DNA of 64,000 nt from Nocardia arizonensis (GTDB lineage: Bacteria > Actinomycetota > Actinomycetes > Mycobacteriales > Mycobacteriaceae): positions 1-64,000 of the forward strand of contig NZ_LGYZ01000106.1 in the NCBI RefSeq assembly GCF_001310275.1. The letters run 5' to 3'. A program made the translations under genes and the position numbers. The stretch's first letter is position 1, and each line of letters opens with the position of its first letter. Positions 32,687 to 40,923 of this stretch are shown in pieces. The notes under the pieces were generated by a model. That model ran no database searches and had not been told where the DNA came from. It was given only the letters and a program-made list of their open reading frames with translations.

Positions 32687-33727
32687 TCAGTTGACGGTGA
32701 GGTGGCCGGTGTACATGCCCATGCCGCAGGCGTAGTCCAACCGGCCCGGCGCCAGCAACCCGAGCTCGATGCGCGTCTGGCCGGTTCTGGGCAAGATCTT
32801 CTGTATGTCGAGGCTGGGGATGACCAGCGATCGGATGCAGCCCTGGGTGCCGTTGGTCTGCACGACCAACGTCGTCGGCAGCCCGGCCTGGACTGCGATG
32901 TTGGCTGGACTGTAGGCGCCGGTCCGGGCGGTGACCGTGACGGTTTGAATCCCGTCGGCGATGACCGCGCCGGTCGGGTCGGCGGCCGGGACGGGTGAGC
33001 CGAGTGATTCGGCGATGCGGGCGGCGGCCAGTGGAGATCCGGCCAGTTCCAAGCCACCGTTGAGGGTGTAGAGACCCATACCCAGGACCAGCACGCCGGT
33101 CAGCGCGGCCAACCGGCCCCGCCACGCGGTGGCCGTGACGCGGGCGGCGTAGCCGAGCAGCGCGAACAACGGCCCGGTGCCCACGACGAACACCGCCATC
33201 GTGGCCGCACCCCACCACGGCGAGCCCGAGGCCAACGCCAACGCCTCCACCGAGAGAGTGACCCCGCACGGCAGCAACACAGTCAACGCCCCCAGCAGCG
33301 CCGGAGCCGCCGCGGACTGCCATCGGGCGCCGTCGCGCACCACGCGCATCCACGACGCGGGCGGCTCGATCACGATCCGCCGGAATCCGGGCACACCGAG
33401 TTGGGCGAGCCCGAAAACGACGATCAGCACCCCGGCGCCGATCTGCAGCCATGTCCGGGCGCTCACCGACAATTCGACAGCCCCACCGAGCGCTCCCAGC
33501 AGCGCCCCGAGCACGGCGTGGGAGACGAGTTTTCCGGCGAGGAATCCGCCGACCGGGGCGAGGTCGTCACCCAGTCGGGTGCTCGCCGCGACACGCGAAC
33601 CACCCGATTCGGTGGTCGCCGCACGTCGCTGCCGGGTGATCACCCCGGCCAGCAGGCCGCCTTGCACGGCGGCGCAGGACACGCCACCGGCGAACAAGCC
33701 GGTGACAAGGACAGGAACAAGGTTCAC
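32687..33727 (-). CDS. TauE/SafE-type membrane protein fused to a cupredoxin-like domain
   Basis: The 346-residue product has six to seven helices in its first 225 residues (e.g. LLGALTVLLPCGVTLSVEAL, with the conserved Pro-Cys) and a C-terminal exported beta domain (about 255-346). That domain ends YACGMGMYTGHLTVN, a copper-site pattern. Such fusions accompany copper-handling genes in actinobacteria and relate to DsbD-like transport of reductant or metal. The GTG at 33727 is preferred because AGGAG lies 8 bases upstream; a GTG at 33736 is too close to that site. Confidence 0.82.
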   Translation of the reverse strand: MNLVPVLVTGLFAGGVSCAAVQGGLLAGVITRQRRAATTESGGSRVAASTRLGDDLAPVGGFLAGKLVSHAVLGALLGALGGAVELSVSARTWLQIGAGVLIVVFGLAQLGVPGFRRIVIEPPASWMRVVRDGARWQSAAAPALLGALTVLLPCGVTLSVEALALASGSPWWGAATMAVFVVGTGPLFALLGYAARVTATAWRGRLAALTGVLVLGMGLYTLNGGLELAGSPLAAARIAESLGSPVPAADPTGAVIADGIQTVTVTARTGAYSPANIAVQAGLPTTLVVQTNGTQGCIRSLVIPSLDIQKILPRTGQTRIELGLLAPGRLDYACGMGMYTGHLTVN

Positions 33728-33842
33728 GAAAGACACTCCTGCGTATCAGGGAGAACGACACGTGCACAGGCACTCCCGTGGCGTCGGCGACGCAGCACGG
33801 GATCGTCCCATCGCTAGGCGAGGGACGTGGAGCGCACAGTGG

Positions 33843-34322
33843 TCATGTCCGCAGGATGCACAATTCGGCCAGGCTGGGAGGCCTGGGCAGCACAGAGCGC
33901 AGAACCGGACTCGGCGGCTGGTGATAGCGCCCGATGAGCAGGGCTCGTCGCAGCGAGCCTGCGATCGCCAGCACTGTCAGCAGTGCCAGGAACACTGCAA
34001 GGCATGCCATCGCGAGCCCCGCCGCCGGTGCAGCCTCGGTCTGGTGATCGTCGGGGGCGGCCATCAGGTCATCCGCGATGACGGTGGGCTGATCCTGTAT
34101 CGGGGCGGCCGCCGTATCGTGATGATCGCCGGGATCGGCGTCGGCGGTGATGGGCCCGCACGGGCCGGTGGCGAACGTCCCGATGGTCGGCATGGTCATT
34201 CCCGCCATCGACGCGGCATGGCATTGCGCGCCCTGGATCAGCGCCACACCCACCAACGCCGCCAGCATCACCGCGAGCCGGAGGAAACCGGCGCGGCGTC
34301 GCTGGGGCAGGGCGGCGATCAC
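33843..34322 (-). CDS. DUF6153-like exported membrane protein, Met/His-rich
   Basis: The 159-residue product starts at a GTG and has an N-terminal helix (about 12-35). An exported middle part is rich in Met, His and Asp (MAGMTMP, DPGDHHD, then MAAPDDH). A second helix lies at about 103-128. Met/His-rich exported loops bind copper or other soft metals. Such genes travel with CopZ and TauE-like genes in Nocardia and Mycobacterium. It diverges from the MerR gene. Confidence 0.7.
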   Translation of the reverse strand: MIAALPQRRRAGFLRLAVMLAALVGVALIQGAQCHAASMAGMTMPTIGTFATGPCGPITADADPGDHHDTAAAPIQDQPTVIADDLMAAPDDHQTEAAPAAGLAMACLAVFLALLTVLAIAGSLRRALLIGRYHQPPSPVLRSVLPRPPSLAELCILRT

Positions 34323-34388
34323 ACAGCGATCCTAGCCACGCAAAATCCTGCGAGGCGGTCCGTAGGCTCGACATCGAGGAGGCATGCA

Positions 34389-34790
34389 ATGAAGATCGGC
34401 GAACTCGCCGCCGCGAGCGGTGTCACCACCAAGACGATCCGGTTCTACGAAAGCCAAGGTTTGATGCCCGAACCCGATCGCACCCCCAGCGGATACCGCG
34501 ACTACACCACCGCCCACGTCACCCGCCTGCACTTCATCCGCCGCGCCCAATCCGCTGGCCTGTCCCTGCGCGAAGCCGCCCAGATCCTGGCCATCCACGA
34601 CACCGGCGAACAACCCTGCGGACACGTTCGCACCGTGCTCAACGACCGCCTCGAACACGTCCAAGCCCAGATCGCCGAGCTCACCACTCTCGAATCCCAC
34701 TTGCGCGCACTGCTCGAAACCGCTGAAGGCGAACCGCCCAGCCCCCGTGACACCGCAGGCGTGTGCTGGATCCTCGAGACCCAGGTGTAG
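34389..34790 (+). CDS. MerR-family metal-responsive regulator
   Basis: The 133-residue protein has the MerR winged HTH (MKIGELAAASGVTTKTIRFY), a long dimerisation helix (about 80-115) and a C-terminal metal loop. Cys77 (EQPCGH) is at the position that is Cys in ZntR- and MerR-type divalent-metal sensors and Ser in copper-sensing CueR. Cys126 lies near the C-terminus. The protein therefore looks tuned to a divalent ion rather than Cu(I), although its neighbours handle copper. GGAGG lies 7 bases before the ATG. Confidence 0.85.
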   Translation: MKIGELAAASGVTTKTIRFYESQGLMPEPDRTPSGYRDYTTAHVTRLHFIRRAQSAGLSLREAAQILAIHDTGEQPCGHVRTVLNDRLEHVQAQIAELTTLESHLRALLETAEGEPPSPRDTAGVCWILETQV

Positions 34791-34854
34791 CCCCGCTGGT
34801 CGAACACCATAAGGAACTTCCCCGCTGGGTCCACTGAGATGTCGCTACAGGCAT

Positions 34855-34873
34855 CTACTATGATGCATAGTAG
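34855..34873. promoter_or_regulatory. BlaI-type operator 1 (perfect 8-bp arms)
   Basis: The arms CTACTATG and CATAGTAG flank three bases. The core ACTATG-N3-CATAGT is shared with sites at 39115 and 40639 around the BlaI/M56 genes. This copy lies 41 bases before a ribosome site and a 7-codon frame. Confidence 0.65.
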
Positions 34874-34913
34874 ATTGGATCTTGTTCGATCGGCGCCGGG
34901 GAAGGAATCACAC

Positions 34914-34937
34914 GTGCGCCTAGCACTCGGTGGCTGA
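34914..34937 (+). pseudogene. Seven-codon frame behind a BlaI operator, likely gene stub
   Basis: GGGGAAGGAATCACAC precedes a GTG at 34914. The frame reads VRLALGG and stops. Operator, ribosome site and start are in good order but no gene follows before the convergent M23 gene. It is either a decapitated member of the BlaI regulon or a leader peptide. Confidence 0.35.
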
Positions 34938-35011
34938 TCGTTTTCACAGGGCCGAAATGCAAGCCGTTACGGCTGCTCATGGCGATCGATCGGACCTACC
35001 GAGGCGGCGGA

Positions 35012-35806
35012 TCAGTCGGCGCCCCAACGCTGCTCGGTGAGAACGCCGTTGCCGGCGAGCCACGCGACAGGATCGATCTTGTTGCTGTTCTCGTCCCAGA
35101 TCTCGAGGTGCAGGTGTGGACCTGTGGACTGGCCGCGGTTGCCGACAGAGGCAATCACGTCACCGGCGTCGACTCGGTCTCCGGCTTGCACGTAGTAGTC
35201 GTTGATGTGTCCGTACACCGCGATGGTGCCGTCGTCCTGCTGCACCCGTACCCATTGGCCGAATCCGGACGCGGGACCGGCTTCGATGACGGTTCCGCCC
35301 ATCGCGGAGCGGATCGGGGTGCCCAACGAGTCGGCGATATCGACACCGTAGTGGAACGCGCCCCAGCGGCTGCCGAATCCGGAACTGATCTCTCCGCCGA
35401 CGGGAAGAACCGCGGGTGCCGCAACCGGGGGCGCCACCGGCTGGGAGATCTTCTGGAAATCCTGGATGGCCTGCTCGGCCTGGGCTAGCGGTCCGGCGAG
35501 TTCCGCGGGCAGGCCCGCCAACCCGAATGGGGCAGCGACCGGCGCCGGGGCGGGCGCAACCAGGTCGGGAAGTTCGACCGAGTCCGAAACCCCTTCGGCC
35601 CCTTGGTCTGTCGATGCCGCCATTGCCGGAGCTGCCTGCGCCATCGTGCCGAGCAGGGCACCTGCGGCCACCGCGACACCCGCTACCCCTTTGAACCTGT
35701 CAGTAGAGCTGTCAGGTGTGCGATGCCGAGCCACGCGCTCGACGGTGACATCACCGAGCAGGTCCTTGACGGGAATGGAACCAGAGGTCACGCGATGGTG
35801 GGGCAC
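35012..35806 (-). CDS. Exported M23-family endopeptidase (LytM-like)
   Basis: The 264-residue product starts at a GTG after AAGGAAAAG. An export helix ends near AMAAS (about 62-65), followed by a Pro/Ala-rich linker and a LytM domain. Zinc ligands are His152 and Asp156 (HYGVDIAD) and His233 (HLHLE), with His200 (YGHI) and His231 in the active site, so it looks active. It cuts peptide cross-bridges or related substrates in the cell wall. A 5-prime extension of about 40 residues before the signal helix is unusual. Confidence 0.88.
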   Translation of the reverse strand: MPHHRVTSGSIPVKDLLGDVTVERVARHRTPDSSTDRFKGVAGVAVAAGALLGTMAQAAPAMAASTDQGAEGVSDSVELPDLVAPAPAPVAAPFGLAGLPAELAGPLAQAEQAIQDFQKISQPVAPPVAAPAVLPVGGEISSGFGSRWGAFHYGVDIADSLGTPIRSAMGGTVIEAGPASGFGQWVRVQQDDGTIAVYGHINDYYVQAGDRVDAGDVIASVGNRGQSTGPHLHLEIWDENSNKIDPVAWLAGNGVLTEQRWGAD

Positions 35807-35956
35807 AACTTTTCCTTACGTCGATCAGAGTTGTCGTGAGGCGGGTTCACGGGCGAGGTGACACCGATGGCTGTTGCTACGACGTGACACAAACTGTACC
35901 TGGCCGTGACCATTCCGCGACCGGCTTCGGGACAGAACCCAGGCTTGTTGCAGAAC

Positions 35957-36649
35957 TCAATTCATCGGCAGCGCGGGTGCACCGCGTTGCGCGAGCATGT
36001 CACGGAGGGTTCGAGATTCGGCGGTCTGTGCGTTATCGATTTGTTTGGCCAGTGCCGCGACGGCAGGGATCGTTGCGTTGTCGCGCGCCGTCCGCGCCAT
36101 CGTCACGCCGCCCTCGTGGTGGCGCAGCAACAGTTGCAGATACCGGGTGTCGAAGTCTGTACCGCGAGTCCTTCGCAGGTCGGCGAGTTCCTCGGTTGTC
36201 GCCATTCCTGGCATTCTCATCGACTTCTGCTCCGGCATCTGATGGGCCGATCCTGGCGTATGCGCATCCGGCGTGCTCATCCACAGCATCGGTTGCTCGG
36301 AGGCCACCGGCCGATCCCACAGCATCAGCCAGCCGCGCATCATCCCCAGCTGGCTCTGCTGGCTCGTCAGGACATCGAAGGCCAATGTCCGGACCTCGGG
36401 GTCGACCGCTTGCGTCAACGCCATCGCCGACATCTCGACAGCTTGATCGTGATGCGTAGCCATGTCCTGAGCGAACCCCACATCGACGACATCGAGCGCT
36501 GGCTCCGACGTGTCCGTAACCACCATGCCGCGCGCCCAGAATCCGGCCAGCAGACCCACAAGCAGCGTGGCGGCTACCACCGCGACCATGATCGAGGTGG
36601 ATCGGGACCGCTCGGGTGCGGCCGACACCGATTTGGGCTCAGAAGTCAC
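35957..36649 (-). CDS. DUF305 membrane-anchored protein
   Basis: The 230-residue product has one N-terminal helix (about 20-42) and an exported DUF305 domain with two His pairs: FAQDMATHHDQAVEMSAMAL and LLLRHHEGGVTMARTA. A Met/His-rich loop lies between (MPEQKSMRMPGM). DUF305 proteins are ferritin-like helical bundles often found with copper genes. The ATG overlaps the DUF3105 stop, making it the last gene of the CopC operon. Confidence 0.88.
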   Translation of the reverse strand: MTSEPKSVSAAPERSRSTSIMVAVVAATLLVGLLAGFWARGMVVTDTSEPALDVVDVGFAQDMATHHDQAVEMSAMALTQAVDPEVRTLAFDVLTSQQSQLGMMRGWLMLWDRPVASEQPMLWMSTPDAHTPGSAHQMPEQKSMRMPGMATTEELADLRRTRGTDFDTRYLQLLLRHHEGGVTMARTARDNATIPAVAALAKQIDNAQTAESRTLRDMLAQRGAPALPMN

Positions 36650-37437
36650 CGTCGACCTCCGGACGGATTGGTGGAACCACTACCGGCCGGGTTGAGCGGG
36701 ACGGCATCGGGTCCCGGTGGGGCCGGGTCGAACGGGGGCGGCGCGTCGGGGTTGAAACCGGCCCCGGGGGTGGCGCAACTGGCACCCGGTTCGGGATGGG
36801 TGTTGGGATTCTGCCGCAAGGCCGTGACAAACCGCGCGATGCGGGGGTCGTCGACGTTGTCGAGTTTGAGCTGACGCCCCCACGACTGAAGCGCCACAGG
36901 CGAATCCAGGTTCGGGTAGGGCGACATCAGCATGTAAGGCTTGCCGTCTACCTCGTCTCGCAATGCGGCGAGGTCCTCGGTGTCGAGACGATCGGGGTTG
37001 TAGGTGACCCAGATGGCGCCGTGTTCGAGCGAATGGACGGCGTTCTCGCTGCGGATCGGGCTTGCGTATACCTCGCCTGTGCAGGTTGCCCAGCTCTGGT
37101 CGTGCGGGCCGCCGAACGGCGGGGACTGATCGTAGGCGACGCGCTGGGTCGCGCGGACGTGACTGCCAGCCGGGTATTCCTGCTTGGTGACTCCGTCGAT
37201 GCGATCGGAGGGGTCCGGCTGACTGGTGCCGGGAACGTAGCGCTGGGCTTCGGTGTACTCGCGGTACTTGGGCACGTAATGCCAGGCGAGTCCGGCGGTC
37301 AACGCGATGATGGCTGCCGTCGCCCCGATCAATGGCCACGGTGGCTGTTTGCGAGCGACCTTCCCTACTGCGGCTTTCTTGACCGCGCGAGAGCCGCGTT
37401 TCCTGTTGCCTGCCGGGGGTCTAGATTTGTTGATCAT
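36646..37437 (-). CDS. DUF3105 membrane-anchored protein
   Basis: The 263-residue product has a basic cytoplasmic start, one helix (about 34-53) and an exported domain with the family core PPFGGPHDQSWATCTGEVY, VHSLEHGAIWVTYNPD and YMLMSPYPNL. The conserved His and Cys suggest metal binding. A Pro-rich tail follows. DUF3105 regularly pairs with DUF305 in actinobacteria. Start and stop overlap both neighbours (ATGA). Confidence 0.85.
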   Translation of the reverse strand: MINKSRPPAGNRKRGSRAVKKAAVGKVARKQPPWPLIGATAAIIALTAGLAWHYVPKYREYTEAQRYVPGTSQPDPSDRIDGVTKQEYPAGSHVRATQRVAYDQSPPFGGPHDQSWATCTGEVYASPIRSENAVHSLEHGAIWVTYNPDRLDTEDLAALRDEVDGKPYMLMSPYPNLDSPVALQSWGRQLKLDNVDDPRIARFVTALRQNPNTHPEPGASCATPGAGFNPDAPPPFDPAPPGPDAVPLNPAGSGSTNPSGGRR

Positions 37438-38462
37438 TCGATGTTCCCTTGTGCTGTCGAGCCGACAGGAATGGAGTGGGCTGGCGTATCGCCGGTGTGC
37501 GAGGCGGTAGTCGGATGGAGGTTCTTGAGAAAGGCGTTGTAGGCGGCCAGTTCGGCGTCGCCGAGAAGGTCGGCGCGATGGTCGGCGACGGCGTTCTCGC
37601 GCAATTCGTCGCGCCGCCAGCGAATCGCGAAAACGATGACCACGACGAGCGCGACCGGTTCGCCGTAGGACCACGCGAGCGCTCCCGCCAAATATTGGTC
37701 GCGCATCGCGTCGATTCCCCAATCCGGCGGCGGATCAGCGAACAGCTCCACAATCGGAGTGGTCCCCATCATCAAGATGACGCCGAAGAACACGTGCAGC
37801 GGCATCTCCACGAACAGGTCGAAGAATCGCCCTAGGTTGGTCTGGCGGATGGGCAGTGGACCGACCGACAGGATTGGCACGACGAACAACAAGCCACTGA
37901 GCAGGAAGAACAGTTCGAGCATTTGGTGACCGACGGCCGTGGACCCGACAGCGTCGAACACCGGCGTCAGATAGATCCCGTAGTAGCTGAACAAGAACAG
38001 CGGGATGGTGAATCCAGGATGCAACATCAGTCGCGCGGTGCGGCTACGCAATCCGCTCACCGCCCCGACGAGGACGAGCCGTCCGAGCCCGTGGTGCGGT
38101 GTCGCGCGCAGCAACATCAGGCCAGGACAGCCCCACACCAACAGCGGGGGGATCGTCATCGACAGCGTCAGATGCTGGAACATCCAGACGCTGAACAACT
38201 GGTATCCATAGCCTTCGATACCCAGGCCGGTCGTTCCCGCCAGCAGCAGGCACCCGCCGAGGAAGCACGCGGTGCGCCACCACGGCCAGGGCCGCCGCAA
38301 CCGGCGCAGCCGCGCCAGGCCGGCCAGATAGAGCACGGCAGCTGCTACCGCGAGCGCGGGAAGGACAGGAACCGGCTGTGGATTCCACGCCAGCATCGAA
38401 CCGACCGACGGTGCCGAGTCGGGCACATGGATCGACGTGGCGAGCAGGTCCGACACAGTCAT
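37434..38462 (-). CDS. CtaG-type cytochrome c oxidase assembly membrane protein
   Basis: The 342-residue protein has seven or more helices and the Caa3_CtaG features: WMFQHLTLSMTIPPLLVWG with an intramembrane His, VGHQMLELFFLLSGLLF, and MPLHVFFGVILMM. Family members supply copper to, or assemble, the Cu(B) or Cu(A) centre of terminal oxidases. The ATG at 38462 lies 25 bases after the CopC stop; a GTG at 38513 would overlap CopC. It sits second in the CopC-CtaG-DUF3105-DUF305 operon. Confidence 0.88.
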   Translation of the reverse strand: MTVSDLLATSIHVPDSAPSVGSMLAWNPQPVPVLPALAVAAAVLYLAGLARLRRLRRPWPWWRTACFLGGCLLLAGTTGLGIEGYGYQLFSVWMFQHLTLSMTIPPLLVWGCPGLMLLRATPHHGLGRLVLVGAVSGLRSRTARLMLHPGFTIPLFLFSYYGIYLTPVFDAVGSTAVGHQMLELFFLLSGLLFVVPILSVGPLPIRQTNLGRFFDLFVEMPLHVFFGVILMMGTTPIVELFADPPPDWGIDAMRDQYLAGALAWSYGEPVALVVVIVFAIRWRRDELRENAVADHRADLLGDAELAAYNAFLKNLHPTTASHTGDTPAHSIPVGSTAQGNIE

Positions 38463-38487
38463 GGTGGCCAGATTCACGTCGAACGTC

Positions 38488-39039
38488 TCAGCGCTGCGAT
38501 CGCTTGCTGGCACGTAGCGTCACGACCGTGCCACCGATGACCAGGGCAATCAGTATCCCGATCAGCGGCCACGGGAGTTCACCCGACGATGGTGACATAG
38601 CCGAAGATTCGCCAGTTCCAGCACCCATGTTCGACGGCGCATCTGCCGGCGCGACTCCGGTCGAGGCCGTCGGCGCGGCGGTGTAGGTGAAGTCGTAGGA
38701 GCCGGTGATGGGATGTCCGTCATCGGAGACCACTCTGTATGCCACGGTGTACTGCTGCGGTGGCATCGTCGGACTCACCGCGACACGCACCGTTTCGCCC
38801 TCGACCTTCGACACCTGGGCGGCCCAGCTCGTGCCGCTGCTGTCGGTTAGTCCGACGGTGGCGAATGCGGTCCCGATCTGCTGGTTGAACGTCAATTCGA
38901 TCATTGTCAGAGGGGAGTCGACGCTGGCCCCGGCCGCCGGTATCGAGCTGTCGAGCTGGCTGTGAGCACTCGCCGGGCCGACCGGAAGCGCCACCGCCAA
39001 AGCTGCCAGCAGTGCGACAACGATGGTCCGTCCAACCAT
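38488..39039 (-). CDS. CopC-domain copper-binding protein with C-terminal anchor
   Basis: The 183-residue product has a signal peptide cut before AHSQLDSSIPAAG, placing His at the mature N-terminus as in CopC copper sites, with a second ligand in SDDGHPITGSYDF. A Ser/Ala-rich linker and a C-terminal helix (about 155-175) anchor it. GGGAGGCCGGA supports the ATG at 39039; the longer frame to 39186 would cross the operator at 39115. It is the first gene of the operon and probably under BlaI control. Confidence 0.88.
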   Translation of the reverse strand: MVGRTIVVALLAALAVALPVGPASAHSQLDSSIPAAGASVDSPLTMIELTFNQQIGTAFATVGLTDSSGTSWAAQVSKVEGETVRVAVSPTMPPQQYTVAYRVVSDDGHPITGSYDFTYTAAPTASTGVAPADAPSNMGAGTGESSAMSPSSGELPWPLIGILIALVIGGTVVTLRASKRSQR

Positions 39040-39114
39040 TCCGGCCTCCCGAGTTGTACGCATTCCGCGGAGGCAGTCGTCGCCGCGCGGCGCGGGCGAT
39101 GACCCGGCGCCGAA

Positions 39115-39131
39115 AACTATGCTACATAGTT
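39115..39131. promoter_or_regulatory. BlaI-type operator 2, upstream of the CopC operon
   Basis: The arms AACTATG and CATAGTT flank CTA. It lies 76 bases upstream of the CopC start, between copC and the M56 gene, and shares ACTATG-N3-CATAGT with the other two sites. Confidence 0.7.
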
Positions 39132-39154
39132 GTTCCTCGACGTCCAGTTCGGTG

Positions 39155-40096
39155 TCAGGACACGAGCAGGCAAGCGGCTGCGGCACAGGCGAGGACGCCG
39201 GTCGGCGCGGCTGTCGCGGCCAACACGGGATACAGGCTCACCGCTATCCACCGCGACGATCGCTGCGGCTGGGTCGATGGCTCCAATCGCTGCAGACGTT
39301 GCTGCAGGACCTGTCCCCCCAGTGACAGCGTGGCAGATTGCTGACCACCGGTCGTTTCCGCGACGGCGCAGAGAGCTGAACGGATCGTCGCGGGACTGGT
39401 GGTGGCCGCAGCGGAGTCGTCGGCAGCGAACTCGGCCAAAGCGGCCACTGCTTTCGGCGCGCTGGCGAACAGCGGAATCCAGGGCAGCGCCGCGGCCAGA
39501 ACTTCACAACCTCTAATCAGACGATGGTGGCCGCCACGAAGGTGGGCATACTCGTGCGCCAGCACGGCCCGCCGCTGACCATCGTTGAGCTTGCGCGCCA
39601 ATCCCTCGGTGGCTACGACCATTCCCGGCCTGCCGTCGACGCTGTAAGCCATCGGCTTCGGGTGGTCGAGCCACATAACGGGCATCTCCTCGTTGCCCGG
39701 ACGAGCAACCACGCTGACTACATCGCGGTGGTAGGCGCGCACCCGCGCTCCGGCACGGGCATGTCGCCGCGCACTGCGCGCGACGCGAATAGCCAAGGCG
39801 GCGACCACTGCCAGCCCGGTGGCAGTCAACGGATCGTTCACCCAAACCGGCACCGCGTGGACGACCCGGGTCAGACATCGCAGGGCCGCTTCTGCCAGGC
39901 CAACGCCTGGCGCATGCCCGGGCCACACTGCCGCGATCACCGCGACCGCGCCCAGTGCGACTACCGCAGCGAGGCAGGCCAGCCAGCACCCGAGCGCAGC
40001 GCGGGGATTCATCGACGGGGTTATCCGGTGCAAGAGGGTCGGTGCGGCGAGTGCCAAGACTGCCGCAGCCCACGTCGCTCCCAAGGCGATGATCAT
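39155..40096 (-). CDS. M56-family membrane metallopeptidase (BlaR1/MecR1-like)
   Basis: The 313-residue protein has helices at about 5-20, 33-57 and 90-107 and the zinc-protease motif HEYAH (181-185), followed by EFAADDSAAA with the third ligand Glu. A C-terminal helix closes the protein (about 290-310). There is no penicillin-binding sensor domain, so it is the short form. Members cleave BlaI-type repressors or act in their pathway. The ATG overlaps the BlaI stop (ATGA). Confidence 0.88.
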   Translation of the reverse strand: MIIALGATWAAAVLALAAPTLLHRITPSMNPRAALGCWLACLAAVVALGAVAVIAAVWPGHAPGVGLAEAALRCLTRVVHAVPVWVNDPLTATGLAVVAALAIRVARSARRHARAGARVRAYHRDVVSVVARPGNEEMPVMWLDHPKPMAYSVDGRPGMVVATEGLARKLNDGQRRAVLAHEYAHLRGGHHRLIRGCEVLAAALPWIPLFASAPKAVAALAEFAADDSAAATTSPATIRSALCAVAETTGGQQSATLSLGGQVLQQRLQRLEPSTQPQRSSRWIAVSLYPVLAATAAPTGVLACAAAACLLVS

Positions 40097-40458
40097 TTCT
40101 TCGACCGCTTCGCCGGACGGGTACGCCCCCGATGGAACGCTTCGGATTCGGACTCGGTCACGATGGAAGCCAGGTGTAGCAGCACGGATTCGGGGTCGTT
40201 GCTGGAGTCGATGATCCCGCGCACGACCTCGGCAGTTGCTTCGGCACGTGAGCGCGTCGGCCGGTACAGATACGCCCGCCGGTGCATGACGCGCACTACC
40301 CACTCCTTCTCGTGCAGGTGGGTAAGGACCGTCAGGATGGTGGTGTAGGCATAAGGGTCGGGAAGCCGCTCGAGGATGTCACGCACCGTCAGCGCTTCGG
40401 TGGTGTCCCACAGTACGTCCATCACTCGGGCTTCCAGAGTGCCCAGTCCGTTCATCAT
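40093..40458 (-). CDS. BlaI/MecI/CopY-family repressor
   Basis: The 121-residue winged-helix protein has LGTLEARVMDVLWDTTEALT, then TTILTVLTHLHEKEWV (recognition helix) and a C-terminal dimerisation part. No CopY CxCx4CxC metal motif is present, so it does not bind copper directly in that way and is likely controlled by proteolysis via the M56 partner. AGAGGCG supports ATG at 40458 or 40455. Operator 3 lies about 180 bases upstream. Confidence 0.88.
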   Translation of the reverse strand: MMNGLGTLEARVMDVLWDTTEALTVRDILERLPDPYAYTTILTVLTHLHEKEWVVRVMHRRAYLYRPTRSRAEATAEVVRGIIDSSNDPESVLLHLASIVTESESEAFHRGRTRPAKRSKK

Positions 40459-40638
40459 CTCGCCTCTCTGTGCGTCCTGACTGCCGTCGATCGACCGTCC
40501 CGGGAGTTCGACGATGGTCGCTGCACCGCGCGACCAGGTGGCAATCATGCAGACACCCACCGATCAACTATCGCTGATCGGCGATGCGGGATCCACACCG
40601 ACCATTGGGACCCGGCCCAGTTCTACGACCAGCTAAGT

Positions 40639-40653
40639 ACTATGCAGCATAGT
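40639..40653. promoter_or_regulatory. BlaI-type operator 3, upstream of the BlaI gene
   Basis: The arms ACTATG and CATAGT flank CAG. It lies between the BlaI gene (minus) and the SulP-carbonic anhydrase gene (plus), fitting autoregulation and possibly control of both directions. Confidence 0.68.
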
Positions 40654-40923
40654 TGTTTCTGAGAAGTGGCTTAGAGATAGCTGGATTGTGACGTGGGCAA
40701 CGGTCGCCGCAGCGGGCCTGGTCCTAGAGTTCCCGTTCGTGCCGCTTCCCCTCATCAAGGTAGGCACATGTCCGACGGGCCGATGACTTCCCCCGGCAGG
40801 GAACCATCCGCCCGTCGGACCTCGAGCAGCCCCGTGGGCGTTGTACCGATCAGCCCTCACTCTCGTCCGACGACGGCACACCGTCGACGGCCAGTAGACC
40901 GACACCGGTGGAGGAAAACAATC

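Noticed and set aside
33177..34388. A long plus-strand frame running into the MerR gene
   Set aside because: It is a shadow of the minus-strand TauE and DUF6153-like genes; the MerR start at 34389 has its own ribosome site.
38463..38513. Longer CtaG start at a GTG
   Set aside because: It would overlap the CopC gene by 26 bases and has no ribosome site; kept only as an alternative.
40693..40923. N-terminal extension of the SulP fusion
   Set aside because: The extension is Arg/Ser/Pro-rich, unlike the family, and the ATG at 40924 follows GGAGGAAAAC.
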